From the NCBI GenBank assembly GCA_030159075.1, contig BROG01000916.1, positions 62,001 to 126,000 of the forward strand: a stretch of 64,000 nucleotides of DNA, written 5' to 3'. The position numbers and the translations under genes were made by a program. Shown here piece after piece: positions 1-13,619 of this stretch. The notes under the pieces were generated by a model. It was not told the origin of the DNA, did no database searches, and was given only the letters and a program-made list of their open reading frames with translations. The number at the start of each line of letters is the position of its first letter. The stretch's first letter is position 1. This stretch comes from Atrina japonica. Lineage: Eukaryota > Mollusca > Bivalvia > Pterioida > Pinnidae.

Positions 1-757
1 CAGATATAGCTACTACACACATTACAGGTATAGCTACTGCACACAAGTTACAGGTATAGCTACTTTGCACATGTTACAGGTATAGCTAATATACACACAT
101 TACAGGTATAGCTACTACACATGTTACAGTTATAGCTACTACACATGTTAAAGGTACATGTATAGCTACTACACATGTTACAGGTATAGCTATTATACAC
201 ACATTACAGGTATAGCTACTATACACACATTACAGGTATAGCTACTATACACATTACAGGTATAGCTACTACACATGTTACAGTTATAGCTACTTCACAT
301 GTTACAGGTATAGCTACTACACATGTTACAGATATAGCTACTATACACACATTACAGGTATAGCTACTATACACATTACAGGTATAGCTACTACACATGT
401 TACAGGTATAGCTACTACACATGTTACAGTTATAGCTACTACACATGTTACAGGTATAGCTACTACACATGTTACAGGTATAGCTACTATACACACTTTA
501 CAGGTAAAGCTACTACATGTTACAGGTATAGCTACTAAACACATGTTACAGGTATAACTACTACACACATGTTACAGGTATAACTACTACACACATGTTA
601 CAGGTATAACTACTACACACATGTTACAGGTATAACTACTATACACATATTACAGGTATAATTACAGCACGTAATATGTATAGCTACTACACACATGTTA
701 CAGGTACATGTATAGCTACTACACACATGTTACAGGTATAGCTACTACACATGTCAC
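1..757. repeat. Minisatellite, about 24-bp unit (runs off the left edge)
   Basis: Tandem copies of a unit like TACAGGTATAGCTACTACAC plus ATGT, with 22-28 bp length variants. Open frames across it (8-residue repeats) are a by-product of a unit divisible by three. Confidence 0.95.
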
Positions 758-1484
758 AGGTATAATCCCAAGCTGTACAGCATTATAGTGATCTTGTGTT
801 TACTGTAGTAGATATATTTGATATATTAGATATATTCCTTGTGACTGATCCCAATACATGAAGGTATTCAAGGATTTTCTTTCATATTTATTTTCACCTG
901 ATATACAATGTATATTTATTCATGTGATCTTTTTGGTAAACAAGAGTTGCTTGTACTTGCTCTATAGGATATCATACTGGGCTGGCAGTATACACCCCAT
1001 TACAGAGATTTTAAAACTGTCATTGAACACGGATTAAAAGATCATTTATAACCAGACAGCTCTTAGTTCCAGAAGGTCAATACTGGTATTAGGATTTGTT
1101 TTCGTATGGTAAAAACTGTAAAACGGTTGACTTTGATTGGCAACTCTGATATTTTGACCTGATATTTGGGGTAATGGCATGCATTCATTTGTTATTTAAT
1201 CACAAAGAAATTACGATAACCAGCTAAACCATCAGGAATGTGTAATAATATATGAAATAATACTTATTTACTTGTTCTTTAAATGTATGTATTATACCGG
1301 TATGCTATTAGTCATTAATATAGATATGTAGTATTGTTGTGAACTTGGCCATTTTCTCGGGTGACTCACTACCTGTGCATACAGTGTATTTATTTATTAT
1401 TTTTGTGTCTTGGTCAAGTATAGGACTGCTTACGTAAAATGGCACATGCAGGTTCTGTCAGAAACCAAAGTAATACAGTATTTT

Positions 1485-1773
1485 TTAGCTGGCCTGGCTC
1501 AGTTGGTAGCACGCTCGACTCTTGATTGTGAGGTTGTGAGTTTGAGTCCAGCCGGCAGCAGTTTGGTTTCCTGTCCTTCGGGTGAGACAGTAAAAACCGA
1601 GGTCCCGTGTCACAGTAGGTGTCAACACGTTAAAGAACCCTCACTGCTCAATGGTTGTAAGTGCCGAGCATAGGCCAAAATTTGAAGCCCTTCACCAGCA
1701 TTTGATGACGTCTCCATATGAGTGAAAGATTCTTGAATGGGACATTAAACAACAATAAACAAACAAACAAACA
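1485..1773 (+). mobile_element. SINE family A, full length with target-site duplication
   Basis: tRNA-like head (box A-like TGGCTCAGTTGGTAG, box B-like GTTTGAGTCC), a conserved body (CCTTCGGGTGAGACAG ... AAAGAACCCTCACTGC ... AGTGAAAGATTCTTGA) and a CAAACAAA tail. A 13-bp direct repeat AATACAGTATTTT flanks it (1472-1484, 1774-1786). This is a tRNA-derived SINE of the kind widespread in molluscs; the exact family name is not assigned. Confidence 0.9.
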
Positions 1774-2163
1774 AATACAGTATTTTACAAAAATAGGGGT
1801 GTATACAGAAGAAAGGTACATATTTTGTGTTGTTCTGATTTCATGCATTACTGTACATGTAGCCTCTGTATTTTGTGTGGAAATTGAGCCTGTTATCTCT
1901 GTTTTGATTTAATTTAGACTGGCTGTGGTTGTAAGCATGTGACAATTTATCATGGTGGATCTATGATTTTTCATTCTTGAGCAATTGTTACAAACTGTAG
2001 GTGTAGTGCCAAAACCTCATTGAGAGACCGCTTGTAGTGAGGGACCACATTTCATTGGCAGATGGGGTAGTCTCTCTAGACAGGTACGGTTTCACTGAAG
2101 AAATAAGTACCGTACACATGTATTTGTGAGAGGACACTGCTAATGCAATAGAAAGACATATCT

Positions 2164-2525
2164 CGAGGAGTTAATAGACCCTTTATTGTACAGGGCCCTG
2201 TACAACCTTTCAGTTGGGAATTTTATGTCCCAGTTTGGGCCAAATTGGGGAAAAAAGTAACTATTAGAGGGTTTCCACACTGTGTTTGGAATGGGACCAT
2301 TTTAGGCCTTTTGAATTGGGAATTTTAGCAACATTTTATTGAGATTGGGAATCTAGAATAAACGAAGATACATGTATGTAAATTTATAAGAATCTCTTCA
2401 AATTCATTGTCATTTGACTTCAGTTGGAAATTTGTACTGCAAATTGGGAAAAAATACATTGTTTTTGCATCGGGAATGCGGTCTTATTTTGGTCCCATAT
2501 GATAAGATGGAAAATCCCTGACTAT
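2164..2525 (+). repeat. Dispersed repeat rich in TTGGGAATTTT motifs
   Basis: The same sequence occurs reversed at 12755-12975 and 31262-31545 (shared: GACAATGAATTTGA-type core, GGCCTTTT, ACATTTTATTG). Class unknown. Confidence 0.65.
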
Positions 2526-2795
2526 ACATATATTAATGGGTTCTTTTACCGGACCCATAACGTTGATGATATGGATTTTAATGAGTTAATAACTTGACTA
2601 CACAGACACCTTGTACAGATATCACGGGTTGTAAAATGTATTTATAGATATGCATGTACATGTAGAGCTGTAATGTCTTTTTTGTAGAGAATGAGATGTT
2701 ATTTGACATTTCTCAGTTCCTTCGCCAGAAATAAATCAGGCGTAAAGAGTGTGAAATTGACGTCAGCAGTTATTTTTAGGCTGTAAAGTAATCAT

Positions 2796-3225
2796 ATGTT
2801 TCGTACAACCTCTGCAACAGTATCAGACACTTAATCACATTTAAGCTTCTTCAACAATATAATCACAGTAAATTATTTATAGCTTCTTCATTTTTACAAT
2901 CATAATTTGAAATACAAGTAAATTATCAGACACTTAATCACATTTAATTCTTTTCAACAACTTCTATACAATATATTCTTTTTCCTTCTTTGTATTTTTA
3001 TTGTAATCATAAAGTTGAAAGTGTGTGTTTCGTACAACCTCTGCAACAGTATCAGACACTTAATCACATTTAAGCTTCTTCGAAAACCAATTTAACATAA
3101 AATTTATACATTGTAATCATAAAGTTGAAATACAACCTCTGCAACATATACTTTCACATTTCTTCTTCTTTTACCGTAAATTATTTATTTTTATTGTAAT
3201 CATAAAGTTGAAAGTGTGTGCTGTA
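2796..3225. repeat. Irregular tandem duplications
   Basis: Segments such as CGTACAACCTCTGCAACAG, ATCAGACACTTAATCACATT and GTAATCATAAAGTTGAAA recur two to four times in scrambled order. Confidence 0.7.
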
Positions 3226-3739
3226 GTTATAAGTACTTGACATTATGTGTCCAAGGGCCTTCCATAAGTTAAACTGGCAAACTTAAACTCATAAATTCAG
3301 CTTACGATCCAGTGGAGCTTGATTCCTGGTACATGTATTCTGACTAGAGGTGAGAGGTTTCAGGGTTTAATTGCGATGCAATAACCATATGTCCATGGAT
3401 GGAGGCTCCATGGACTACTGGAACTGATGCAATTATAAACCAGCTTAGAACAGATTATCTGCTTGGCACATTTGCCAATTTTTTGTTTGTGGATTTATCT
3501 TACTTAGGGTTTTCTTAACACTTTTACCTCTAAGTATATAATTGGTATGGTCTTTTGAGTTGTCTTAGACTAGTCTGTTATGGTCACTGAAGTATCCAGT
3601 GGAGTATAAAATCCATGTCTGTTGTCACCACCATATCATCACCACATGTGTACGTGTTTTGCTGTTGATGCATGTATTGTGTTTCACGTCAGTAAAGATA
3701 GACTTCAGTATGCCTTACCTAACATGTACCCTTCCATGA

Positions 3740-3832
3740 GTCTCTAACTCACCCCTTGAAAAACAATGGACTCTTCTGAAAATCAATGACTTAGACCAGT
3801 CCAAATGTGTCTTTAGGGGTGACTGAACCAAC
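3740..3832. mobile_element. Short fold-back element (TTAA-flanked family)
   Basis: About 90 bp with inverted ends ACTCACCCCTTG / AGGGGTGACTG and the shared core AATGGACTCTTCTG...AGACCAGTCC. Relatives at 4905, 11168, 15560, 23191, 29687, 37066, 44058, 44361 and 44999; the best ones end in TTAA. Confidence 0.6.
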
Positions 3833-4235
3833 AAAAGTAAAAATGAATGGTTTTTCACCCATTACTTATGTCCTCTTCTTGAAGAATATATTCAACACAA
3901 CACACAAGACTACACATTAACATGAACATACATTTATAAGCTAATTTACCCTACTTCAAAAATTGTGATTGCAGAAATGTTGATAATGTTCTTTGTGTAT
4001 AATGATGTGTTTTCCAGTCATTTAATTGTTGTAATATATACTTGTGCAATTTTTATGCATGGATTTAATTACGTATATGACATTACATCTAGCAAATTCT
4101 TGTGTTAGTAAATTGTAAATGAATCTCAACAGGAGGTAATTTTCTTCTTCCAAATATTATAATCGTCCTGACTATTATTCTGCAGTGGAAGTTGTTTAAA
4201 ACATTCTGTCCATACATGTATGTAGAGTGCTTACC

Positions 4236-4480
4236 ATTCAAAATGTATATGGCGTTTTGTTATACATGTATATTTCTATGGAATAAACAATGTATATGGC
4301 ATTTTGTTATACATGTATATTTCTATGGTATAAACATTGTATATGGCATTTTGTTATACATGTACGTTTCTATGGTATAAACAATGTATATGGCATTTTG
4401 TTATACATGTACGTTTCTAGGGTATAAACAGTGTATATGGCATTTTGTTCTACGGTATAAACAGTGTATATGGCATTTTG
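4236..4480. repeat. Minisatellite, about 47-bp unit
   Basis: About five copies built on TATATGGCATTTTGTTATAC and TTTCTATGGTATAAACA; the last copies are shortened. Confidence 0.9.
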
Positions 4481-4904
4481 TTAGATACATATATATACAC
4501 ATACGGATAACCGCCTTTACAAGATGATTGTGTTTAATAAGACACAGCGTTGACCAGTCTTCGACCCCTGACATGTACTACTACACAACAGTTTTTGTTG
4601 AAATGGATTTCATATTATGGAAATAACGACAAATCGCCACTTGTACATTGTACTGTCTAAATAAAGGCTCTAATGACAGCACTCTTTCTAGTGGACATTT
4701 TAATGGGTCGGGATTACGGGCTCACCTACAATGTATTCATCTCTTTAAACCAAGGGACAAATCAAAAACTGCTCTTCTATGTTAGCGATGAAGATAAAAT
4801 GTTGTAGAAATTAGATGTGCATGTATATATATACAGGAAATGAATAGACTGAAATTTTTGATAATTTATTTTGAAATGTCAAAGATTGAAACTTTTTTAA
4901 ATAT

Positions 4905-4980
4905 GAAATCATCAACCCCTAAAAACCAATGGACTCTTCTGTAAATCATTGACTTAGATCAGTCCAATTATCACCCCATC
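4905..4980. mobile_element. Partial TTAA-family fold-back element
   Basis: Carries ATCAACCCCTAAAAACCAAT and the core TTGACTTAGATCAGTCC; the right end is lost. Confidence 0.5.
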
Positions 4981-5538
4981 TGCCACAGAAATCTGGTGTG
5001 AAAAACAATACAGTCCCAACAAAATAAAAACTGAAAAATTGATTTGAGCTTAGTTTCGGAATAAGTTTGATTTAAACTGATTAATAACACCTTCGCTGTT
5101 TCTGTATTTACTAACAAAGTCCAGTTATTTGAGGAATGTGTTGTTATATGCATGTATATAGACTTAGTCACCTGTGTGTTTGTGCCTGTATCAGTCCAGC
5201 ATCAAACTTGGTTATCATGATCCAGACTACTAAGTAAATAAATGAATCTTTTACCTGATGTTTGTTCATGATAACTTATCATATATGAATACTCATTCTC
5301 AGTTAAGGGGGGCAATGCACTTGTGAAATTGTTGAAAGTAAAGGGGCACTTGTTTTGCAAATATACCTAAAAGTATTTACAGAATTCATGTAGTTTTGAG
5401 TTATGACAGCACTGCGCCAAGGTAATACATGTATATCTTTACCTTTATAATTAGTTGTCTAACATAAAAAAAAAACCAAAAGATGATGTAGGTATTCTAA
5501 GTAAAGTGTCATATATAAATTAATTCATCAAGCTGCAA

Positions 5539-5746
5539 AGGCCTCTGTGGCCAAGTGGTTAGAGCACCACGCTTTAAATGTAAACCATGAAGTCTTTTAC
5601 CTGTAGTCAGCACAGGTTCAAGCCTCGCTGAAACCTAAGTCAATTTTGTTAGAAAGTTTGCCAGAGTACTTGCGGAAGGCTGCAGGTCTCGGAGGTCTCT
5701 CTTCGGGGAGATTTTACAAGTGTGGCATAAAACACAAAACAAACAT
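5539..5746 (+). mobile_element. SINE family B (Ser/Leu-tRNA-like head)
   Basis: Head GGCCAAGTGGTTAGAGCA and GGTTCAAGCC (box A/B-like), body AAAGTTTGCCAG...TGCGGAAGGCTG, and a tail ending GTGGCATAAAACAC. It is shorter than the copy at 14804 because the CTCCTCCACCATTAAAAACTG part is missing. Confidence 0.8.
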
Positions 5747-6289
5747 ATTCAAGAAGCAAACCCACCTAAATCTAATGAAATTATTTGGCGAGGTTCTACT
5801 GTATGAAGCAATGCTATAGATCTATATTTAAACATAATTTTTATGCGGAACTTTAATAGAACCAACTGATCACTAAGATGTTTGTAGATTTTCTTCTGAT
5901 GTTAATGTAATTAGATAAACATTCTGTATTCTTCCTTAAACTTTTATCAAACATAAATAAACTACAGGCATTTGATCAAAGAGAGATTGAGTAGAATTTT
6001 TATGTATACTGATACATGTTAAAGTAGAAGGAATTTAGTCTATAAATTTTAAAGAAACGCAGTGAAATAAAATGTAAGTGGCAAAATATTAACACATCAA
6101 CCCCTGTGTTCACATTTAGACTCACCCAAATCAATAAATAGTATGGGTCTACTGTCATGAATTATTCAGTGAACAAGTTTATACTGGAAGTAAAATTAGT
6201 ACGATATGTTTATTCTGAATAATACACTCCAGATTTATGACAGAACCATTCTCTGAAATGGGCAGGTTCAAAACTGACCTCACAAAAAC

Positions 6290-6379
6290 TACAGTAAAAC
6301 CTGTTTTAGTGATCATCTGGTCATAAAGGTTGGTTTTGTTGTGTCCTTAAGTAGGTCTTTATATACAAGTTTTACTGTA
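6290..6379. mobile_element. 90-bp terminal-inverted-repeat element (TACAGT ends)
   Basis: Ends TACAGTAAAACCTG and CAAGTTTTACTGTA are inverted repeats. TA-flanked CAGT ends suggest a Tc1/mariner-type non-autonomous element (inference). Confidence 0.65.
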
Positions 6380-6496
6380 CATGGTACATACTGGTGTGTT
6401 TGTCTTATACATTTAAATATACTGTCATTTTATATCTTGCCATAGGCCTAATTGTTCAGTAAGCCTTAATTACTGGTTCTTGTTTAATGTGTGTAT

Positions 6497-6772
6497 TATT
6501 GTTTAAAGTCCCACTCAAGAATCTTTCACTCATATGGAGATGTAATATTAGTTGCCGGTGAAGGGCTACAAATTTTTGCCTATGCTCGGCACTTATAGCC
6601 ATTGAGCAGTGAGGGTTCTTTAACGTGCCGGCACCTACTGTAACACAGTACTTCAGTTTTTATTGTCTCATCCGAAGGACAAAAAACCAACCTGCCGCCT
6701 GCTGGACTCGAACTCACGACCTCATGATCAAGAGTTGAGCACGCTACTGACAGAGCCACGTCGGCTCTAGTT
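6497..6772 (-). mobile_element. SINE family A, reverse copy
   Basis: Reads TTGTTTAAAGTCCCACTCAA, then the conserved body, then the reversed tRNA-like head ending near GAGCCACGTCGGCT. Confidence 0.88.
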
Positions 6773-7380
6773 TTTGTTTGAGTACCACAAGTAAGACATA
6801 GAAAACTGTTTTTAACATTTGGAAATCATTACCTACAAATGAACAGACTTATGCCACCTAGGGGTTTAGGCATCTCACTTAAAACAATGAAGTTTGTCCA
6901 TTCTAGGCAGCATGGGTTTGATCCCCACTAGTAGTATTAAAGGTGATTTTGTAAAAATGTCCGGTTTTTTGCGGAAGTTTTATGGTTTATCCCCAGTAAC
7001 ATATTTAAACTTGTTTCCCTCCTACAGCTGAAAACTTGCTGCATCATATACTTTGTTTAAAACATAAAACACCACAGCATAAAAAGTAAAGAAGCTAAAC
7101 ACTTGTTTTATATACGTCAGTATATAATGTCATTAGATCAACACTTCCCCTGTCAGTTTCTTGGTTATCTTTGTTCATATGATGCAGTCATTAATTATAC
7201 CCAATCCTGTATTAGAGATAAATTACCATTCATGTTGGTCTCGGTCCAAATTTGGGTTGAACTGGTCCTAATAAACGTTCCCATTTCTTCAATTTGAAGA
7301 CAATTTTGTGGGGTTAAATTTTCATTGAGAAATTACTTAAATGAAATTAAAAACCACAAATTTCTTTTTTATTTTACAGT

Positions 7381-7381
<1 letters not shown>

Positions 7382-7443
<62 letters not shown>
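7382..7443. repeat. (TA)n microsatellite
   Basis: About 31 uninterrupted TA units. Confidence 0.98.
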
Positions 7444-7447
<4 letters not shown>

Positions 7448-8683
7448 CCATCTACATGCAGACTGTTATTTACATAAAAAGTGTACCACTGTGTATGGGA
7501 GTGCAAAAGGCTCGTATAATACAATGCATAAATTTACTGTACACAGAATTAATTTAAAGGAAACTGCAGACATCTCCCTTAAAAACAACAAAACAAAAAT
7601 ACAGTATTGACACACACACATATATACATATGTACCTCTCACTCCCAAACCCCCCCCCCCCGAAAAAAAAATAAAACAAATAAAATCCAGCAACTAGTAA
7701 TATGAAATTGCCAATACAATTGTGTATATACAGTGGAACATGTCTTGTGAAACCACTGTCATTGCAGAGTTATGGGACACCTTTCTTGTGAGGTCACCAT
7801 CATGGAAGACCATCTGTCGTCTGAAGCCACAGCAATATATGAATGTGACTCATCCAGATCAATAGATAGTTACTGGTCTACACTCATAATTCAGAAGTGA
7901 ACAAGTTCATATTGCTTGTAAAATTATTAAAACATTTTGATTCTAAATCATACAATGTGACAGTGGCCCGAACTATTTTTCTGTAAAACATACCCTCCAA
8001 AAACATCTTGGTAAATACATGGGTTATAAGTGGTTTAAAGTATAATACTTTTTTCATAGATTTCTGTTTATAAAATTGATTTTTTACCCCAAAACACCAA
8101 ATTTGATAAATAATGGTTGTTAAATGGGTCAATACTTGTCATTTAAGATATCTACCATACAACCGGTACTTTCATTGCAAACAGAGACCATAAATAAGGG
8201 ATTAATTCAGGATTTCCAGTTTTCATCAATTTTTGTTAATTTTAATGGTTTTCACCCCAAAACTCCTAGACGCCCCGACAGCCAGAGTGCTAATATGGCT
8301 CGTTTTGTAGCATTTTTTATAAGCTTTCAGAAAAAAACATAACCTGCAAAATTCCCTTCCCCCCCCCCCGGGGGAAACAAACACATTGTTAGCCAATGGA
8401 CTAAAGTGTATTGGACCACTTGAGCAAGGACATAAATCTAAACACACATACTAAACAACTCCCTCCCTGGCTCACATGGAATACTGGCAACTGGGCTTTA
8501 AGTAGTCATGTCGCTCATTAAATCAAACCAAAGCAAGTGAGACCACTGTCATTTGTTTAAGACAGCCTGTCTTGTCAGACCTCCGTCATTTATTAAAGAC
8601 AACCTGTCTAGTCAGACCAGTGTCTGCCTTGTCATTAAATACTTCATGTATCTGTCTTGTGAGACAACATTTTGAAAACCATG

Positions 8684-8865
8684 TACAGTGAAACCTGTAT
8701 ATAGGGGCCACCCAAGGGACCAGAAAATATTGACCTTTATGAGCAGGTAACCCTTATACACAGTTCAATTTAGTTGAAGTATGCAGTGTAGGGACTTGAA
8801 AAAACTGGCCTTTATAGACAGGTAATCCTTATACAGAGGTGACAGCTATAGCAGGTTTCACTGTA
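8684..8865. mobile_element. 182-bp inverted-repeat element, copy 1
   Basis: TIRs TACAGTGAAACCTG / CAGGTTTCACTGTA. The interior (GGGGCCACCCAAGGGACCAG, CAATTTAGTTGAAGTATGCA) is nearly identical to 10183-10365. Confidence 0.85.
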
Positions 8866-10182
8866 GTTTAAATAATCCTTAAGAAAATTCAGTGCGAGAG
8901 AGAGAGAGAGAGAGGGAGGGTGGTCTTTGTAGTTGCAAGCAGATTTATGTAATACACAGGAACAGAGGACTTGTGTATTTTATACAGGATGTGCATGACT
9001 TCAAAGGTAACAGGAAGTGGGAAGTAGCAAGATAGACACATGATGTGAGACATAGATATCAGTTATATACACACTGTACACTTGTGTGTACCTACAAACA
9101 GAAAGATGTGCTGTTGTGATCTCTTCTTAATTAACCCTGATGCCCCTGAGTATCTGAGTGGTATGTTCCATTCAATTGTTTAAGACCAGTCTATTATGAC
9201 CTGTAGGGTTGACAGGGTTAAGAACTTCTCTTTTGATGGCAAATTTATCAGTCTGATACTATGACTAAATGGTTTTCACTTGACACTAATCAATATTGTA
9301 AGGGACATTTTATACTTCAAAGGATTTGAAAAATTGTATTAAAAAGTGTTGAGATAGGAAATACTTGTGGTATAATTGTTATTAGGTATGGATCTTGAGT
9401 GAGAAACTTAACACTAACGGTTGAATTCCATTCATACAACCACAAAATCTGAGGGAAATGGCACACATGTTTGTATTTATTATTTTAGCAAAAACTCAGC
9501 AGGTGCCCTGGTGTTAACCTTAATACATAGTACCATAGATATAATGATATGGAGCATTATTATTGATACTGATATCAAAAACCACTTACAGGAAATTTAA
9601 TATCCTGACAATAGCTAATCTTTACCATGTTTTTAACTAAAAATAGATTTGGAGTAGATAAACTCCAAGATTATGAATGTAGAAATATATATATTTTATC
9701 TGAAACCTATTATAAAAATATGTGCAACAATGTGTGTTGTAAATGTACATGTATATTGTGATCTGACTGTCTTTGATCAAAGTTCTAAGCAGAGTGTAAA
9801 AAACCTTCGATGTTTTGGGGTTTTCTTTTTCATATACTACATGTACGTGTAAATCTATCTTCGTACTTCAGTATTCGCTGGCAACTTTGACAATTACGTG
9901 CAGGAGAGTAGGAATTCTATCATTGACTTGATAAGCCCCACCTCTCAAGCAAGTGGTTGTCACTCACTTGTCAGGGTTCGAAATTAGCACTAGTCCGCCA
10001 GTCCGAGCCTAGTAACTTTTGCAGCGGACTAATCAAGATTGTGCTTCAGCTAGTTCTGTTGACAAATAGAATTTCTGTATAAACATTGCAGCAAATTCAA
10101 CTCAATTCAATTGATTTATTTCAGTATTAAAGGCCTCCAGCCCACAGTACATATCCACATACATATTTGTTCTAAATGGAAA

Positions 10183-10365
10183 TACAGTAAAACCTGTATA
10201 TAGGGGCCACCCAAGGGACCAGAGAATATTGGCCCTTATGTGCAGGTGACCCTTATACACAGGTTCAATTTAGTTGAAGTATGCAGTCAAGGGACTTTTC
10301 AAAACTGGTCTTTGTAGACAGGTGATCCTTATATAGAGGTGGCCACTTTAGCAGGTTTTACTGTA
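10183..10365. mobile_element. 183-bp inverted-repeat element, copy 2
   Basis: Same TIRs and interior as 8684-8865, in the same orientation 1.5 kb away. Flanked by what looks like another repeat (AACTCAATTCAATTGATTTA on its left), so it may be nested. Confidence 0.85.
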
Positions 10366-10784
10366 TATCATTATTATACAACATTACATGAGCAACAATT
10401 AATGAGAGTTTATAATGTACATTGAGCATCGCCTAATTTGCTCCTTAATTTTTTTCTCAACTCAAAAAAAAAAAAGATAATCATAGTTGTTCTGACTTAT
10501 GATAGTATTTAAACACAAAAATAGTAATAATTCAGTAAATATGTGCCAATTAATTAATTCATCCTACCACTTCAGGACTTAGTCAATATAGTCCAACTGA
10601 CTAGTGAAACACAAATCCTAAATTCAGCCTCTGCTTGTTGTCCATAGAAGCCAAAGACTAGTCTACATGTTGAGAATAGCTTAAAATATAACTATATGCC
10701 ATATTTTCAAAATCAACTCTTTCACAGTTTTATGGCCAATATGTACTAAATAGCAGAATCTGTCTTAAGCTTGCGCAACCACCC

Positions 10785-10928
10785 TAGCTGCCACTGAAAT
10801 GTGGTCTCTCAAAAGAGGTTTTTAATCTAAAGAATTATTTAACCTGTTGCAGATGGTTTTCAAAATATGGTCTCAGAAGACATGTGGTTTTTTCATGAGA
10901 GTGGTCTTTCAAGCCAGGTTTCACTGTA
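10785..10928. mobile_element. Element of the AGAGACC / CACTGTA-ended type
   Basis: Contains CTGCCACTGAAATGTGGTCT, GGTCTCAGAAGACATGTGG and right end CCAGGTTTCACTGTA. Related copies lie at 21806, 24016, 29012, 30019 and 38587. Confidence 0.55.
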
Positions 10929-11167
10929 ACTCTTAAAACAAAATGTCTAATGATGATATCTTTCAGACTGTGATACTTCTAAGTAGCTAAACCTACTCAC
11001 AATTTGATGACAGAAGTGTATACCATGTGTACTACTTGTAAAAGTTGTCAAAATATGCTAGATGATAAGAACTTCTTTTGTCTATGTTTTTTTTGCGGAT
11101 AACACTTAACACTGATGTAGGTCTAAATGAGTACATATTAAATTAGAGTGTAGATTCTCACTCACTT

Positions 11168-11262
11168 CCTCTTAATCCATTCACCCTTAGAGACACATTT
11201 ATAATGGCCCGTGTCACTGATTTTAAGTAGAGTTCATTTTTTTCAGGGGTAGATGAGTTAAA
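11168..11262. mobile_element. Diverged TTAA-family fold-back element
   Basis: CTTAATCCATTCACCCTTAG on the left and AGGGGTAGATGAGTTAA on the right are inverted repeats. Confidence 0.5.
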
Positions 11263-12354
11263 ATTTGGGTAGGTGGGAGATTTTATTTTGTGTTTCATGT
11301 TAGCTCCCCAGCAGTAGATTTAGAAACAATACACCATTCAGCATGTTGTGAAAGGTCTGGTCACAAGAAACACACATGTGAAATATGAAAACCCTATCAC
11401 ATACCATTCAAAAGTTATGGCCATGGTTAAAGTTTTTTGCAGACAGACAGATGGACAGACAGACCAAATACTATATGCCCAGGAATCTCCGATTATGGGG
11501 GAATAAAAAACAACCATTCTGAGAGTATTGATGAATCAGTACATGCCCCTATTGTGAAACAGTTATTTCAGAGAATGGCAAACATTTACAAACATTAATC
11601 AGACAATATATCACAAACAAAACCCATTCCCCCACCCCCTGTTTTTACCGATAGGGAATTAATACAATGTAAGCCCAATCCTCAATCTTGATCTAAGAAA
11701 GGAGGGCATAAAAATCCCTTGTAACATATCAAAGATTATGAATGATTTTAAAACACTCATTGTATGAAATATCACCACAATTATCCTGTAAAGCTACATG
11801 ATTGAGCTTAGCCTTGAAACTGACAAGTAAATTGAAATATCAGATACATTTAGATCTAAAGATACTGTACATGGCATATACGCCATAACACAACTGCATA
11901 ACTTTCCTCAAATTGCTATCTTTTCCTGTGAACTTAATGACCATAAAATAAGATACAGATGTTGCTCTGGCGGTGAAGATGGTCTTCTTTTGTCCTGAAT
12001 TATCCATACAGAGCATGGATAATTAAAGATCTATCTGAACTGTCAGTATATAGATGTATCACAGTGAAGATGTACACTTTCTGAAGTACTTATAATAACA
12101 TGTGGGGGTCACCAGCTAAAATTGAAGATGAATTACCACGTGTTTGCTGGTTAGGTGCATGTCACTTGTACATGAACTACTTTTACCAGAGAGCAGGGAA
12201 AAATGAAAACATTAAATTACTTTTATTTATGGGTGAAGAGAGAAAACAGAAATGCTGATTTACTTAAACATGTGGAAAAAAAATCTCAGATACCAAAGTA
12301 CAGTATGAACCGTGTAAATCTATAGGATGTCCAGGATGTATGTACAAATCTGGT

Positions 12355-12620
12355 TAGAAAAATGGACAAACACGGAGCTCTGGAAATCCAGAGGTGGGAT
12401 CAGGTGCCATGAATGAGTAAGCATCCCCTGTCACCGGTCACAGCTGCCTGAGTCCACAGTCAAATCAAAATGAATTGTGAGGAACAAATCCTCGTTACAA
12501 TTGGTACAGATGTTTCAACAACCACCACTGAACAGGTAACTCAACATTTTACTTAGTGAAACAGAGTTATCACAAATAAGACTATTATACCGACCATAAA
12601 ATTTGCAGAACATTGATAAT
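12355..12620 (+). repeat. Dispersed repeat of unknown class, copy 1
   Basis: Carries GACAAACACGGAGCTCTGG, AGGTGGGATCAGGTGCCATG, a GTCACCGGTCACAGC block and TTATACCGACCATAAAATTT. Copies at 59996-60245 and 62690-62875. No coding capacity or clear TIR was seen. Confidence 0.7.
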
Positions 12621-12754
12621 AGATAGAGATGGCAAAGAAGATAAAATCCTACATGTACTGTGTAACCTTGTCTTACCAAACCAATACAATGTCAGGAAGT
12701 TATTTCTCCTACCAACCAACCTAACAACCCATGCATATACACATGCATACACCA

Positions 12755-12975
12755 AAATAAGGCCCCATTCACAATGCTAAAACAATGCATTTTTCCAAAT
12801 TTGCAGTCAAAATTTCCGAACTTAAGTCAAATGACAATGAAATTGAAGAGATTCATGTATGTTCACATAGTTTTGTGTATTTCTAGAATTCCAAATTTCA
12901 ATAAAATGTTGCTAAAATTCCAAGAATGAAAAGGCCCAGGTCCAATTGCCAGAGAGAGTGGAAAATTCCTGAGTT
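12755..12975 (-). repeat. Dispersed repeat, reverse relative of 2164-2525
   Basis: Shares AAGGCCCCATTCACAATGC, TTTGCAGTCAAAATTTCC and GACAATGAAATTGAAGAGAT with the other copies. Confidence 0.65.
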
Positions 12976-13619
12976 ATCTTTTTACAATGGTTACTCTTAG
13001 ACGGATTTGGCTATGCATTTAGATTTTATTATTTGGCCTTGTATTATACCACTTTCCCTTTGATTTAGAAAATCTGTTTAAAATTGGAGCTCATCTGATG
13101 AAGTCTAATTGACAGAAACGATCGTCTTTAGCATTAAAACTTTGGTATTATTTTTATAATATTTATGTACAAAACTGATAAAATGCTGACTAAGCTACAT
13201 AAAACATGAGAACTGTGTCATTTTGTTTAAATGTCATTATCTTAAGTTATGATGCAAAACAGGATATCACTTCCTTGTTATCTCACCTTCAACCCAGGAT
13301 GTTTAACACACGAGATGTTAGCTCACTTTGATAATATACAGGTACACATGCTTCAGAATTCCAGGAATCTCTTCATTATCATTTTAAGTGTTTCAGAAGA
13401 TAGCAGAAATTGTATTTGCTTGTGTGGTTAACGTGTTAAATCATGTACACGAAAATATTAAATGCACTTGAGAGAGCTGAGACCAGTTTTGCTAAAGGTC
13501 CTAAGTCTCAACTCTTGGTCTGACTACTACACTCATGACCATTTTACAAGGAATAATTTGGACTTGAAACCAAATCAGACCCTGTTTTTATCACAACCCA
13601 GAGGCAGTGCATAGTGCTA

